Source: an uncultured Oscillospiraceae bacterium
GTDB taxonomy: Bacteria > Bacillota > Clostridia > Oscillospirales > Oscillospiraceae
Assembly (NCBI GenBank): GCA_910577915.1
Contig: CAJTOM010000007.1
Coordinates: forward strand, 1-57,700
Direction of reading: 5' to 3'
Length of the DNA: 57,700 bases
Notes under the pieces: model-generated
Database searches by the model: none
What the model saw: the letters and a program-made list of their open reading frames with translations, nothing else
What the model was told of the DNA's origin: nothing
Shown here: positions 40,198-49,647 of the stretch, one piece after another
How the letters are laid out: each line of letters begins with the position of its first letter
Position numbering within the stretch: the stretch's first letter is position 1
Position numbers and translations under genes: made by a program

Positions 40198-40229
40198 CAA
40201 AAACGCCGGCGCTCCCGCCGGCGTTTTTG
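40198..40229 (+). terminator. Rho-independent terminator of the acsV unit
   Basis: A 14-bp stem (40198-40211 with 40216-40229) with A-run and T-run sides, around CTCC. Confidence 0.85.
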
Positions 40230-40375
40230 TGCGCATGGCGGCAGGCGCCGCAGGGGAGCGGCAGGGGCTCCGCAAATTGTCCGTAATGGGCGCACAAACA
40301 GGATCATTTTCCGCCGGCCGCCCGGAATTTTGCCGGAAAATCAGGCGGATTTGCGGGGTTGGGGAAATTTTTCTC

Positions 40376-40404
40376 TTGACAAAAGGCCGCCCAGGGGGTA
40401 AACT
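40376..40404 (+). promoter_or_regulatory. Promoter of the asnB T-box leader
   Basis: TTGACA (40376-40381) and TAAACT (40399-40404), spacer 17 bases. Confidence 0.65.
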
Positions 40405-40424
40405 GCTCCCATATTTCCAATATG

Positions 40425-40690
40425 CAAAACGGCGCTGATGGAGAGAAGTAGCCGGGAAAAACACCTTCAGTGAGCGGGGGACAGTGGGAACCCCGCGGCG
40501 GAATCCCTGTGAATAACACTCCGGAGCTTTGACCTGAACGGGGTGACGCCCCAGTAGGGAAGACGGGATCAGCCCGTTACAGCTGTGAGGCTTGTTAGAG
40601 CTGAAGTGACCGCACTGCGGTAAGTTAGGTGGCACCACGGATTCCGGCGATTCGTCCTAAAATTATATTTTAGTGACGCCGGCGCGATCT
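40425..40690 (+). ncRNA. T-box leader, asparagine-specific, before asnB
   Basis: The leader has the T-box landmarks: GATGGAGAGAAGTA at the base of stem I, AGTGAGCGGGGGACAGTGGG in the distal part, the specifier region GAATAACACTCCGGAGC and the T-box TTAGGTGGCACCACGG (from 40625) followed by TTCGTCC. The likely specifier is AAC (40515-40517), an Asn codon, in agreement with the downstream gene. CTAAAAT/ATTTTAG forms a hairpin after the T-box, but no T-run follows, so the mode of control (transcription or translation) is not clear. Confidence 0.85.
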
Positions 40691-40703
40691 GGAGGTGCTT
40701 TTT

Positions 40704-42287
40704 ATGTGTGCGATCATGGGTTATACGGGAGTGGATCTCCCCCTGACCAAACTGGAGGAAGCTTTTGCCGCCGCCAAGAGCCGGGGCCCCGACGACAGCC
40801 GTTCCCTGGCGCTCCCCTCCGGGCGCCTGCTGTTCCATCGCCTGGCTATTATGGGCCCGGAGCCCGCCGGCATGCAGCCCTTCACCGCCCCCGACGGCAG
40901 CGCCGTGGTGTGCAACGGGGAGCTGTACGGCTTCCGGGCGCTGAAGCGGGAACTGGAGGCTGCGGGCTGCCGCTTCGCCAGCGGGTCCGACTGCGAGCTG
41001 CTGCTGCCCCTGTGGCGGGCGCGGGGGCCAGAGATGTTCCGGGAGCTGGACGCGGAGTTCGCCCTGGTGCTCTACGACGCCCCCACAGACAGTTTTGTCG
41101 CCGCCCGGGACCCCATCGGCATCCGGCCGCTGTACTACGGCTACAGCGCCTCCGGTCACATTCTCTTTGCCAGCGAGCCCAAGTGCCTGCTGGGCCTGAC
41201 GGACAGGATCATGCCCTTCCCGCCGGGTCACTACTACAGGGACGGGCGGTTTGTCTGCTACCGGGACATGGCGCGGGTGGAGGCGGTCTGCCGCAGCGGG
41301 TTGGATGAGGTGTGCGCCAACATCCGGGAGAAACTGATCGCCGGCGTGGAGAAGCGGCTGGACGCGGACGTGCCTGTGGGCTTTCTCCTCTCCGGCGGCC
41401 TGGACAGCTCCCTGGTGTGCGCCATCGCCACCCGGCTGCTGGACCGGCCTATTGATACCTACGCCGTAGGCATGTCCACCGACGCCATTGACCTGAAATA
41501 CGCCCGGCAGGCGGCGGACTATATCGGCAGCCGCCACCACGAGATCTACATCACCGAGCAGGATGTGCTGGAGAATCTGGAGGAGCTAATTCGCGTGCTG
41601 GGCACCTATGACATCACCACCATCCGGGCCAGCATGGGCATGTACCTGCTTTGCAGAGCCATCCGGCGGCAGAGCGGCATCCGGGTGCTGCTCACCGGCG
41701 AGATCAGCGACGAGCTGTTCGGCTATAAGTATACGGACTTCGCCCCCTCCCCCGCCGCCTTCCAGGCGGAGAGCGAGAAGCGCATCCGGGAAATCCACAT
41801 GTACGACGTGCTCCGGGCGGACCGCTGCATCTCCGCCAACAGCCTGGAGGCCAGAGTGCCCTTCGGGGATCTGGACTTCGTCCAGTACGTCATCAGCATT
41901 GACCCGGCGAAGAAGATGAACGTGTACGGCAAGGGCAAGTACCTCCTGCGCCGGGCATTCGCGGGGGACTACCTGCCGGAATCCCTCCTCCAGCGGGAGA
42001 AGGCCGCTTTCTCCGACGCGGTGGGCCACAGTCTGGCGGACAGCCTGAAGGCCTGCGCAGAGCGGATCTATGGGGACAGCTGGCGCTCCCAGGCGGAGCG
42101 GTACGCCGGACACGCCAAGCCCTTCACCAAGGAGTCCCTTTTGTACCGGGAGATTTTCGAGAAATATTATCCGGGGCAAGCGGAGATGGTGGCGGATTTC
42201 TGGATGCCCAACCGGGAGTGGGAGGGCTGCGATGTGGATGATCCCTCGGCGAGGGTACTGAGCAACTATGGGGCTTCGGGGGTGTGA
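40704..42287 (+). CDS. asnB: Asparagine synthase (glutamine-hydrolysing), AsnB type
   Basis: It makes asparagine from aspartate, glutamine and ATP. The 527-residue protein begins MCAIMGYTG, leaving Cys2 as the N-terminal glutaminase nucleophile, which fixes the start at 40704 (an upstream in-frame start would bury it). The synthetase domain has the PP-loop LLSGGLDSSLV and EISDELFGYKY. GGAGG is 9 bases upstream. Control by an Asn T-box fits. glnN follows after 55 bases. Confidence 0.94.
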   Translation: MCAIMGYTGVDLPLTKLEEAFAAAKSRGPDDSRSLALPSGRLLFHRLAIMGPEPAGMQPFTAPDGSAVVCNGELYGFRALKRELEAAGCRFASGSDCELLLPLWRARGPEMFRELDAEFALVLYDAPTDSFVAARDPIGIRPLYYGYSASGHILFASEPKCLLGLTDRIMPFPPGHYYRDGRFVCYRDMARVEAVCRSGLDEVCANIREKLIAGVEKRLDADVPVGFLLSGGLDSSLVCAIATRLLDRPIDTYAVGMSTDAIDLKYARQAADYIGSRHHEIYITEQDVLENLEELIRVLGTYDITTIRASMGMYLLCRAIRRQSGIRVLLTGEISDELFGYKYTDFAPSPAAFQAESEKRIREIHMYDVLRADRCISANSLEARVPFGDLDFVQYVISIDPAKKMNVYGKGKYLLRRAFAGDYLPESLLQREKAAFSDAVGHSLADSLKACAERIYGDSWRSQAERYAGHAKPFTKESLLYREIFEKYYPGQAEMVADFWMPNREWEGCDVDDPSARVLSNYGASGV

Positions 42288-42342
42288 GCGCCGCAAAACG
42301 GCGCGGCAAGCCGCACCTTAACCATCGAAAGGAGAGAGTACG

Positions 42343-44436
42343 ATGAGTGGAAACATATCCCGCCAGTTTGGCAGCATGGTCTTCAATGAGGAGGTCATGA
42401 AGCAGCGCCTGTCCAATACCTGCTACAGAGCGTGGAAAAAATGTGTGGAGGAGGGGACTCCCCTCTCCCTGGAAACCGCCCACGAGATGGCCGCCGAGAT
42501 GAAAAACTGGGCCATGGACCGGGGCGCTACCCACTATACCCACTGGTTCCAGCCTATGACCGGCGTTACCGCCGAAAAGCACGACAGCTTCATTACACCC
42601 GAGAGCCCCAGCCGGGTGCTCATGCAGTTTTCCGGCAAGGAGCTGGTCCGGGGGGAGCCGGACGCCTCCTCCTTCCCCTCCGGAGGCCTCAGAGCGACCT
42701 TCGAGGCCAGGGGCTACACCGCCTGGGACCCCACCGCCTTCGCCTTCATCAAGGACGGCAGTCTCTGTATCCCCACCATCTTTTGCTCCTACAGCGGACA
42801 GGCCCTGGATAAAAAAACCCCCCTGCTGCGCTCCATGGAGGAGCTCTCCCGCCAGGCGGTGCGGGTGCTGCGGCTGTTCGGGGACACGGACGTGAAGCGG
42901 GTCGTCAGCCAGGTGGGCCCCGAGCAGGAGTACTTTCTCATCGACCGGGACGTCTTCAACCGGCGGGAGGACCTGCTGCTCACCGGCCGCACCCTCTTCG
43001 GAGCCAAGCCCCCCAAGGGACAGGAGCTGGAGGACCACTACTTCGGCACCATCAAGCCCCGGGTGGCCGCCTACATGCAGGAGCTGGATGAGGAGCTGTG
43101 GCAGCTGGGCATCCTGGCCAAGACCAAGCACAACGAGGTCGCCCCCGCCCAGCACGAGCTGGCCCCCATCTACAACGACGCCAACACCGCCTGCGACCAC
43201 AACCAGCTGACCATGGAGATCATGAAGAAGGTGGCCGGGCGGCACAACATGGTGTGCCTGCTCCACGAAAAGCCCTTCGCCGGGGTCAACGGCTCCGGTA
43301 AGCACGACAACTGGTCCCTGTCCACCGACACGGGCATGAACCTCTTCCGCCCCGGCTCCACCCCCAGTCAGAACGCCCGGTTCCTGCTGTTCCTGGCCGC
43401 CTTTATCAAGGGGGTGGACGAGTACCAGGAGCTGCTGCGCTGCACCGTGGCCAACCCCGGCAACGACCACCGGCTGGGCGCTCAGGAGGCCCCGCCCGCC
43501 ATCATCTCCATCTTCCTGGGGGACGAGCTGACGGCCATCATGGACGCCATCATCCAGGGTACCGAGTACGTGGACCAGAGCAAGAACATCCTCTCCATCG
43601 GCGTGGACGCCCTGCCCCCCATCCCCCAGGACACAACCGACCGGAACCGTACCTCCCCCCTGGCCTTCACCGGCAACAAGTTCGAGTTCCGCATGCTGGG
43701 CTCCAGCCAGTCCATCTCCGGGCCCAACACGGCCCTGAACACCATCATGGCCGAGGAGCTCAGCCAGTTCGCCGACGAGCTGGAGGGGGCGGAGGACTTC
43801 AACGCCGCCCTCCACACCCTCATCCGGAACACCCTCCGGGACCACCAGCGCATCATCTTCAACGGCAACGGCTACGACGAGGCCTGGGTGGAGGAGGCGG
43901 CCCGGCGGGGGCTGAGCAACCTCACCTGCACCGCCGACGCCCTGAAGACCTACCTCATGCCCAAGCACGTCCAGCTCTTCGGCAAGCACGGGATCTTTAC
44001 CCGGGAGGAGCTGGCCGCCCGCAACGAGATCCACCTGGAGAACTACTGCGAGGTGGCGGGAATCGAGGCCCGCACCATGGTGGACATGGTCCGGCGCAGC
44101 ATCTTCCCCGCCGTCAGCGCCTTCTCCGGCGACGTGGCCAAGGCCGTGGCGGCCAAGAAGTCCGTGCTGGCCGACCTGAACTGCGCCGCCGAGGAGGCCC
44201 TGCTCCGCCGGCTCAGCTCCCTGATGGCCGACCTGACGGCCGGCGCCGACGCCCTGGAGGAGGCCCTGGCCCACGTCCCCGCCGGGGACGCCTACGAGGC
44301 CGCCCACTACTGCAAGCACACCGTCTTCGCCCGCATGGACAGCCTGCGGGCCGTGGCCGACGCCCTGGAGACCATCACCTCCGCCAGCTACTGGCCCTAC
44401 CCCACCTACACCGAGCTGCTGTTTTCCATTAAGTAG
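42343..44436 (+). CDS. glnN: Glutamine synthetase type III
   Basis: It assimilates ammonium into glutamine. The 697-residue length and motifs mark the GSIII (GlnN) class: FPSGGLRATFEARGYTAWDP, GPEQEYFLIDRDVF, KHNEVAPAQHELAPIY, NGSGKHDNWSLST and NRTSPLAFTGNKFEFRMLG. It is downstream of asnB in the same direction and probably shares its transcript, pairing glutamine and asparagine synthesis. AAAGGAGAG precedes the ATG. Confidence 0.96.
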   Translation: MSGNISRQFGSMVFNEEVMKQRLSNTCYRAWKKCVEEGTPLSLETAHEMAAEMKNWAMDRGATHYTHWFQPMTGVTAEKHDSFITPESPSRVLMQFSGKELVRGEPDASSFPSGGLRATFEARGYTAWDPTAFAFIKDGSLCIPTIFCSYSGQALDKKTPLLRSMEELSRQAVRVLRLFGDTDVKRVVSQVGPEQEYFLIDRDVFNRREDLLLTGRTLFGAKPPKGQELEDHYFGTIKPRVAAYMQELDEELWQLGILAKTKHNEVAPAQHELAPIYNDANTACDHNQLTMEIMKKVAGRHNMVCLLHEKPFAGVNGSGKHDNWSLSTDTGMNLFRPGSTPSQNARFLLFLAAFIKGVDEYQELLRCTVANPGNDHRLGAQEAPPAIISIFLGDELTAIMDAIIQGTEYVDQSKNILSIGVDALPPIPQDTTDRNRTSPLAFTGNKFEFRMLGSSQSISGPNTALNTIMAEELSQFADELEGAEDFNAALHTLIRNTLRDHQRIIFNGNGYDEAWVEEAARRGLSNLTCTADALKTYLMPKHVQLFGKHGIFTREELAARNEIHLENYCEVAGIEARTMVDMVRRSIFPAVSAFSGDVAKAVAAKKSVLADLNCAAEEALLRRLSSLMADLTAGADALEEALAHVPAGDAYEAAHYCKHTVFARMDSLRAVADALETITSASYWPYPTYTELLFSIK

Positions 44437-44441
44437 CGCGC

Positions 44442-44487
44442 CGCCCGCCGCCACGCCGGATGCTTCCGGCGGGCGGCGGGCGTTTTT
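44442..44487 (+). terminator. Rho-independent terminator of glnN
   Basis: Outer 11-bp stem (44442-44452 with 44472-44482), inner CGCCGG/CCGGCG stem, one bulged A, followed by TTTTT. Confidence 0.85.
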
Positions 44488-44529
44488 GCGGTTGTTTCCC
44501 CGGCGCGGGTGTGGTATCATGGGGGAAGA

Positions 44530-44910
44530 TTACAGCACGTTCCGGATGCTGGCGCTCTGGGTCTCCGCCAGCAGGCGGAGCTGGGCGGTGAGCTGGGCCA
44601 GCATCAGGTGGAAGTCCGCGTCGTCCCGCTCCCGGCACACGGCGGCGGCCCCCACAAAGAGCGTCTCCGCCTCGTCCAGCCCCTCGTGGGCCATGATGGT
44701 GTGGAAAAAGGTCTGGCTGCCCTCCCAATCCCGGTAGGCCCCCTGGAGCTGGGCCTCCGCCTCCCGCCAGTTTTCCGCAGCGGCGGCCTGGTCGGCGGTC
44801 TCCAGCAGGGCGATCCAGTGGTCGGTGCGCACCTCCACATACCGCCCCGCCCACAGGGAGAACCCCAGTATCGCCGCCAGCAGCCCGATGGGAATCACAC
44901 ATGCTTTCAC
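44530..44910 (-). CDS. DUF4363-like membrane-anchored protein
   Basis: A 126-residue protein with an N-terminal membrane segment (VIPIGLLAAILGFSLWAG) and a helical external or cytoplasmic part. The pattern HWIALLETADQAAAAENWREAEAQL fits DUF4363, found next to YetF/DUF421 genes in Clostridia. The GTG at 44910 overlaps the TGA of the DUF421 gene (GTGA), so the two are coupled. Function unknown. Confidence 0.75.
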   Translation of the reverse strand: MKACVIPIGLLAAILGFSLWAGRYVEVRTDHWIALLETADQAAAAENWREAEAQLQGAYRDWEGSQTFFHTIMAHEGLDEAETLFVGAAAVCRERDDADFHLMLAQLTAQLRLLAETQSASIRNVL

Positions 44911-45590
44911 GCCGTCGCCTCCTTTGCCACGCAGACCACCGCCCCGGCCTCGTCCACCGTCATAAAGAACACCTGCCGGGGGGAGGTGAGCCGCCGGTCC
45001 TTCAGCTGCCGGTCCAGCCAGGTCCGGTCGTAGCCGCTGGCGGACAGGTTGGCGGACATGACATGGCCGTCGTTGATGAGCAGCACCGGCAGGGTCACGT
45101 CGTCCTGCACCTCCATCTGGACCACCTGGGGGGTGATGGGGCTGGCCTTGGTGTAGGGCAGGACGGACACCTGGCCGCTGGTCTCCAGAATGGCGTATTT
45201 GACCGCAGAGAGGTCGCTGTAGCCCTGGCTGCGCAGTTGCTCGAGCAGCTCGTCCACCGTGAAGCGGTTGCGGGCCATGTTCTGCTGGAGCACCTTCCCC
45301 TCCCGGATGATCACCGTGGGGCGGCCGCATACCAGGGCCCGGAAGCGGACGGACTTGAGGCTGAAGAAGCTCAGCAGCATGGACAGGCACAGCAGCGTGG
45401 CGATGGGGAACAGTCCGTTGACCAGGGGGATGCCGAAGTCCTGCATGGGCACCGCCGCCAGGTCGGAGATGATCAGCGTCAGCACCAGCTCGCTGGGCTC
45501 CAGCTCGCCGATCTGCCGCTTGCCCATCAGGCGCAGGCCGATCATCAGAATGAAGTAGAGAATTACCGTCCGCAAAAAGGCGGTGGTCAT
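44907..45590 (-). CDS. YetF-like DUF421 membrane protein
   Basis: A 227-residue protein with three N-terminal membrane segments (TTAFLRTVILYFILMIGLRLMG region) followed by the two small cytoplasmic DUF421 domains (GRPTVIIREGKVLQQNMARNR; DELLEQLRSQGYSDLSAVKYAILE). The KRQIGELEPSELVLTLIISDLA segment is the family hallmark. DUF421 proteins influence germination or stress in some spore-formers, but the molecular role is unknown. The start at 45590 has AAAGGAT. Confidence 0.85.
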   Translation of the reverse strand: MTTAFLRTVILYFILMIGLRLMGKRQIGELEPSELVLTLIISDLAAVPMQDFGIPLVNGLFPIATLLCLSMLLSFFSLKSVRFRALVCGRPTVIIREGKVLQQNMARNRFTVDELLEQLRSQGYSDLSAVKYAILETSGQVSVLPYTKASPITPQVVQMEVQDDVTLPVLLINDGHVMSANLSASGYDRTWLDRQLKDRRLTSPRQVFFMTVDEAGAVVCVAKEATA

Positions 45591-45672
45591 AGCGTCACAT
45601 CCTTTGCATACCGTACTCTGGCAGTATGCGCGGCTTGACGCGATTTTATTACGTCCGAAAAGGAGGCCTTCT

Positions 45673-46647
45673 ATGAAAAAAATCCACATCCTGGCCACCG
45701 GGGGGACCATCTCCGCCCGGGGCCCCGCCGGCCGGACCGCCGGGTATCAGGACGGCGCTTTCCGCATCGAGCAGCTGCTGGAGGGCGTGGAGGGGGCGGC
45801 GGCGCTGGCCCGGATCACCGGGGAGCAGATCTTCACCCTCTCCAGCGAGGACATGACCGGGGCCCACTGGCTGGCCCTGGCCCGCCGGATCAACCAGCTG
45901 GCGGAGGAGGGGACGGCGGACGGCTTCGTTGTCACCCACGGCACCAACACCCTGGAGGAGACCGCCTACTTCCTGCACCTCACCGTCAAGACGGACCGGC
46001 CGGTGGTGCTTACCGGCTCCATGCGCCCCGCCACCGCCAACAGCGCCGACGGGGCCCAGAACCTCTACGAGGCCATCGCCGTGGCCGCCAGCGGCGAGGC
46101 CCGGGGGAAGGGGGTGCTGGTGGTCTTCTCCGACGGCATCTACGGGGCCCGGGGGGTGCAGAAGGTCAACTGCTTCCGGCCCGACGCCTTCAACAGCCGG
46201 GACTTCGGCTGCCTGGGCTACGTGCAGGACGACCTGCCGGTATTTTTCCAAACGCCCGCCGAGGACCACACTCTCCGCACGCCCTTTCAAACCGAGGGGC
46301 TCCAGACCCTGCCCCCGGTGGAGATCGCCTACTTCTACGCGGACGCGGACCCGTGCGTCGTCCCTCTGCTGGCCGGGCGGGCCAGGGGGCTGGTGATCGC
46401 CGGGGCGGGCAGCGGGCAGATGAGCAGCCCCTGGAAGGATGCCGTGAGGGAGGCGGCCCGCCGGATCCCGGTGGTGCGCTGCAGCCGGACCGGCAGCGGC
46501 CTGGTGGGCCGGGAGAGCCGGGACGCGGAGGCGGGGACCCTCTGGGGCATGACCCTGCCGCCGGTGAAGGCCCGCATCCTGCTGTCCTTGGGGCTGACCG
46601 TCACCGACAGCCGGGAAGCCTTGCAGGAATTTTTTCAGACGTACTGA
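45673..46647 (+). CDS. L-asparaginase
   Basis: It hydrolyses asparagine to aspartate and ammonia. The 324-residue protein has the first active-site motif ILATGGTISARG, the second VTHGTNTLEETAYFL, and GSMRPATANSADGAQN. There is no signal peptide, so it is cytoplasmic (type I-like). AGGAGG precedes the ATG. It is divergent from the DUF421 gene and 1.2 kb from glnN, close to the asnB-glnN unit with opposite metabolic direction. Confidence 0.92.
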   Translation: MKKIHILATGGTISARGPAGRTAGYQDGAFRIEQLLEGVEGAAALARITGEQIFTLSSEDMTGAHWLALARRINQLAEEGTADGFVVTHGTNTLEETAYFLHLTVKTDRPVVLTGSMRPATANSADGAQNLYEAIAVAASGEARGKGVLVVFSDGIYGARGVQKVNCFRPDAFNSRDFGCLGYVQDDLPVFFQTPAEDHTLRTPFQTEGLQTLPPVEIAYFYADADPCVVPLLAGRARGLVIAGAGSGQMSSPWKDAVREAARRIPVVRCSRTGSGLVGRESRDAEAGTLWGMTLPPVKARILLSLGLTVTDSREALQEFFQTY

Positions 46648-46654
46648 CAAAGAG

Positions 46655-46679
46655 GGAGCGCCCCGGCGAGGGGCGCTCC
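46655..46679. terminator. Hairpin between asparaginase and dehydrogenase genes
   Basis: A 10-bp stem (46655-46664 with 46670-46679) around GGCGA separates convergent genes and overlaps neither. Confidence 0.65.
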
Positions 46680-46681
46680 TC

Positions 46682-47791
46682 TTACTTCTCAAATCCGAAC
46701 CGGTAGGGCAGGCCCAGGGCGTCCCGGACCGCCAGAATCTCCCGCTGGACGGCCTCCCCTACGGGGACGCCCTTGTCTTTGCGCTCCAGCCAGGCCAGAT
46801 ACTCCTTCTCGCCGGCGGTGTAGATCCGCTCGCAGCCCGGCGCCCGCCGGGAGGCCCGCAGAGCCCGGCAGATGTCCCCGGCGGTCCTCCGGAACACCTC
46901 CCGGCCCGCGAAGGCCTCCGGGTCCACCACAAAGAAGAAGTGGCCCAGGCCGTACATCCGGGGCTCCCCCTGGGGGCCTACGCCGGTGAGGGCCTTCATA
47001 AACTGCCCCCCCGCCAGGGCGGCGGAGAGAATCTCCACCACGGCGGCGTAGCCGTACCCCTTGTAGCCCCCCAGCTCCTCGCCAATGCCCCCCAGGGGGG
47101 CCAGGGCCGCCGTGCCGTCCACCAGGGCCCGGAGAATGGCCCCGCTGTCGGTCATGGGGCTGCCGTCCTGGGCGACGACCATGCCGGCGGGGGTGTCCAG
47201 GCCCTCCCGGTCGTAGTACTCGATCTTCCCCCGCTGGACGATGGAGGTGGCGCAGTCGATACAGAAGGGGAACTCCTCGTCGGTGGGCAGGGAGAAGGTC
47301 AGGGGGTTGGTGCCCATCATGTTCTCCACCCCGAAGGTGGGGGCAATGGAGGGCCGGGCGTTGGTGCCGGTGATGCCGATCATCCCCTCCTTGGCGGCCA
47401 TGCCGGACCAGTAGCCGGCAATGCCGTAGTGGGTGGAGCTGCGGATGGCCCCGCCGGCCATGCCGCAGGCCCTGGCCTTCTCCAGCAGCCGCTCCATCAT
47501 CCGGTAGCTGGCCACCATGCCCATGCCGTCGTGGGCGTCCATGACCAGGGTGGACGGGGTCTCCCGGATAATCTCCAGGTTGGTCACCGGCAGCAGGGTG
47601 CCGTTTTTGATGCGGTCGATATAGATGGGCTTGAAGCGGTTGCAGCCGTGGCTCTCAATCCCGCGGCGGTCCGACTCCAGGAGCACGTCGGCGCAGATGG
47701 CCGCGTCCTCCGCCGGCACGCCGTAGCCCTTGAAGGCGTCCACCAGAAACGCGTTCATCAAATCCCAGGGCACATAGGGTCTCGTCTCCAT
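46682..47791 (-). CDS. Malate/L-lactate dehydrogenase family oxidoreductase (LDH2 type)
   Basis: A 369-residue NAD(P)-dependent enzyme of the type 2 malate/lactate (YlbC/ComC/DpkA) family, unrelated in fold to classic LDH. Motifs: RGIESHGCNRF, HDGMGMVASYRMM, SSTHYGIAGYW (catalytic His), NARPSIAPTFG, GTNPLTFSLPT and GGYKGYGYA. It may act on malate, lactate, sulfolactate, ureidoglycolate or cyclic imino acids. GAGGAGG precedes the ATG at 47791. It follows the secreted stalk-domain gene by about 20 bases on the same strand. Confidence 0.88.
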   Translation of the reverse strand: METRPYVPWDLMNAFLVDAFKGYGVPAEDAAICADVLLESDRRGIESHGCNRFKPIYIDRIKNGTLLPVTNLEIIRETPSTLVMDAHDGMGMVASYRMMERLLEKARACGMAGGAIRSSTHYGIAGYWSGMAAKEGMIGITGTNARPSIAPTFGVENMMGTNPLTFSLPTDEEFPFCIDCATSIVQRGKIEYYDREGLDTPAGMVVAQDGSPMTDSGAILRALVDGTAALAPLGGIGEELGGYKGYGYAAVVEILSAALAGGQFMKALTGVGPQGEPRMYGLGHFFFVVDPEAFAGREVFRRTAGDICRALRASRRAPGCERIYTAGEKEYLAWLERKDKGVPVGEAVQREILAVRDALGLPYRFGFEK

Positions 47792-47814
47792 ATATTCCTC
47801 CTCGCCGGCATCCT

Positions 47815-49536
47815 TTAGATCCGGCCTGTCCGGTAGAACAACCGCCCGCCCTGGGCGTTGACGTACCACATGATCTCTCCGCCGCTGTAAACCGGCTGGC
47901 AGTCGGCGGACAGCCGGGCGCCGGGCAGGGACTGCACCTCTGTCTGGGGCCGCCCCGCGCCGTCCACCACCACATAGCGGACCCCCCGGTCCTCCGTTGA
48001 CTGGCCGGTGTAGGCGAACTCCTCCCACAGCACCGCGAAGCGGTCCTCCGGCAACTTCACAAGATAGGGGGTGCTGCCCAGCAGGCCCCGGTCCACGTAG
48101 TCGGTCAGCTCCACACGGCTGACGCTCCGGCCGCTCTTCTGGCAAGCCAGCAGGACCACGTCCCGCTCGTCCCGGTCCAGCCCCGCCATCTCGAAGCTGT
48201 CGTAGGCGGTCACCTTGCTGTGGTCGATGGTGTTGACAGCCACCAGGTAGTGGCTGCCGGACACCTCCAGGCCGCCCACCGTCACGCCGGTGCAGTTGGC
48301 CCCCACCTCCCCCGGAATCTTCAGAAGGTCCGTCTCCGTATAGGACCCGCCGCTGGATACGTTGAGCACCACGCTGCGGGGGTAGGCGTCCCCGTGGTCC
48401 ACCAGGACCCTGCGGCTGCCGTCGTACTGGACGAACTGGTTGAAGGAGTGGCTGACGTGGTTGTCCTGGTAGCGGCCCATGGTGTTTTTGACCTTCATGG
48501 TGTCCGTGTTGAGGATGATGGTCAGCTGGGACTGGTGGTTGAGCCCGTCCTCCGTGGTGTAGCGCTTCCGGGCGGTGTGGATGGTCAGCTCCCCGCCGCT
48601 CTCCGCCATCCGCAGGGAACCGGCGTCAAAGGGGATGATGGTGAAGCTCTCGCCGCCGGTGACGGAGGCGGCGGCCAGGCGGTTGAAGGCCTTGTCGTAT
48701 TTCACCACCCGGACGACCTCTTTGCGGTTGTCCTCCTCCGTGTTCGACTGCCCGAAGACCATGTAGCTGCAGGCCTCGCCGGCGTAGAAGCCGCCGAAGA
48801 TGTCCAGCTCCATGGGGACGCTGCGCTTCTCCAGCAGGGCCAGGGTCTCCTTGTCGTAGGTGTCCACGGTCACGACCCCCTCCGCGCTCCCGGCCTCCAC
48901 CACGTAGAAGCTGCTGCCGCCGTCCTCGTAGAGATAGGAGAGGTTGGTGTGGGACCAGCGGGCGGTGCTGCCGGAGGCGGTCATGGGCCGGGCCGCGCCG
49001 CCGCTGCTCTCGGCGAGGCTGGTGTGCTCGTCCAGGGTGTAGAGGAGGATGCTGTCCCGCTCCTGGTCCCAGCAGACGGCGAAGGAGAGGGCCTCGCTCA
49101 GATCCCGCAGCTTGTAGTAGTTGCTGCCGTCAATGTTGTAGGCCGTCACGTCCACCGGCCGACCGTCCACCACCAGCTGGGAGGAGGAGAGGGTGGCCTG
49201 GGACGCGCCCCACCAGGAGAGGCCGCCGCTCTCCGCCTCTCCGGTATAGTCCCGGCCGGTCAGCACCTCCACCTGCTTCGTCTCGCCGTTCCAGGTCACG
49301 TCAAAGCTGCTGGACGTGCCCCGGAAGGCCGCCGCCAGGTCCCGAAGCCTGTAGTAATTGTTCCCGCCGATGTTGCAGCCGGTGATGGATACCCGGCTGT
49401 CGTTGAGGTAGACCTGGGACGAGGACCGGGCGGCGGCCGCCGGCCCGCTGGCAAAGCCGGTGGCCGACAGCAGCAGGCACACCAGAATCGCGGCGGCCAG
49501 CTGCGCCGCACGGCGCCTGGTTTTTCCAATTTTCAC
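47815..49536 (-). CDS. Secreted stalk-domain protein with a beta-rich C-terminal region
   Basis: A 573-residue exported protein. A signal peptide (RRRAAQLAAAILVCLLLSATGFASG) is followed by two copies of the copper-amine-oxidase-N/stalk unit, each with the pattern YNIDGSNYYKLRDLSEAL or CNIGGNNYYRLRDLAAAF (residues 40-165). Residues 190-573 are beta-rich with repeated short strands (SFTIIPFDAG, VLVDHGDAYPRSVV), which could be a beta-propeller. The start is a GTG at 49536 with GCAGGAGGG; the longer frame is not supported. Function unknown, probably envelope-associated. Confidence 0.8.
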   Translation of the reverse strand: MKIGKTRRRAAQLAAAILVCLLLSATGFASGPAAAARSSSQVYLNDSRVSITGCNIGGNNYYRLRDLAAAFRGTSSSFDVTWNGETKQVEVLTGRDYTGEAESGGLSWWGASQATLSSSQLVVDGRPVDVTAYNIDGSNYYKLRDLSEALSFAVCWDQERDSILLYTLDEHTSLAESSGGAARPMTASGSTARWSHTNLSYLYEDGGSSFYVVEAGSAEGVVTVDTYDKETLALLEKRSVPMELDIFGGFYAGEACSYMVFGQSNTEEDNRKEVVRVVKYDKAFNRLAAASVTGGESFTIIPFDAGSLRMAESGGELTIHTARKRYTTEDGLNHQSQLTIILNTDTMKVKNTMGRYQDNHVSHSFNQFVQYDGSRRVLVDHGDAYPRSVVLNVSSGGSYTETDLLKIPGEVGANCTGVTVGGLEVSGSHYLVAVNTIDHSKVTAYDSFEMAGLDRDERDVVLLACQKSGRSVSRVELTDYVDRGLLGSTPYLVKLPEDRFAVLWEEFAYTGQSTEDRGVRYVVVDGAGRPQTEVQSLPGARLSADCQPVYSGGEIMWYVNAQGGRLFYRTGRI

Positions 49537-49647
49537 GGTTTTATTCCCTCCTGCATCAGAAAATTTGTGGATAACTGCCCACATTCTAACACAGAGCATC
49601 CGCAAAAGCAAGAGGGCCCGTGCCTCCGGCCGTATTTCCGGACATAA

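Noticed and set aside
40374..40690. Cobalamin riboswitch in the asnB leader
   Set aside because: The region has T-box features (specifier, AGGTGGCACCACGG) and no B12-box; cobalamin control would also not fit asnB.
45635..45665. TTGACG before the asparaginase gene as a promoter
   Set aside because: No acceptable -10 box is found at the right distance before the ribosome site.
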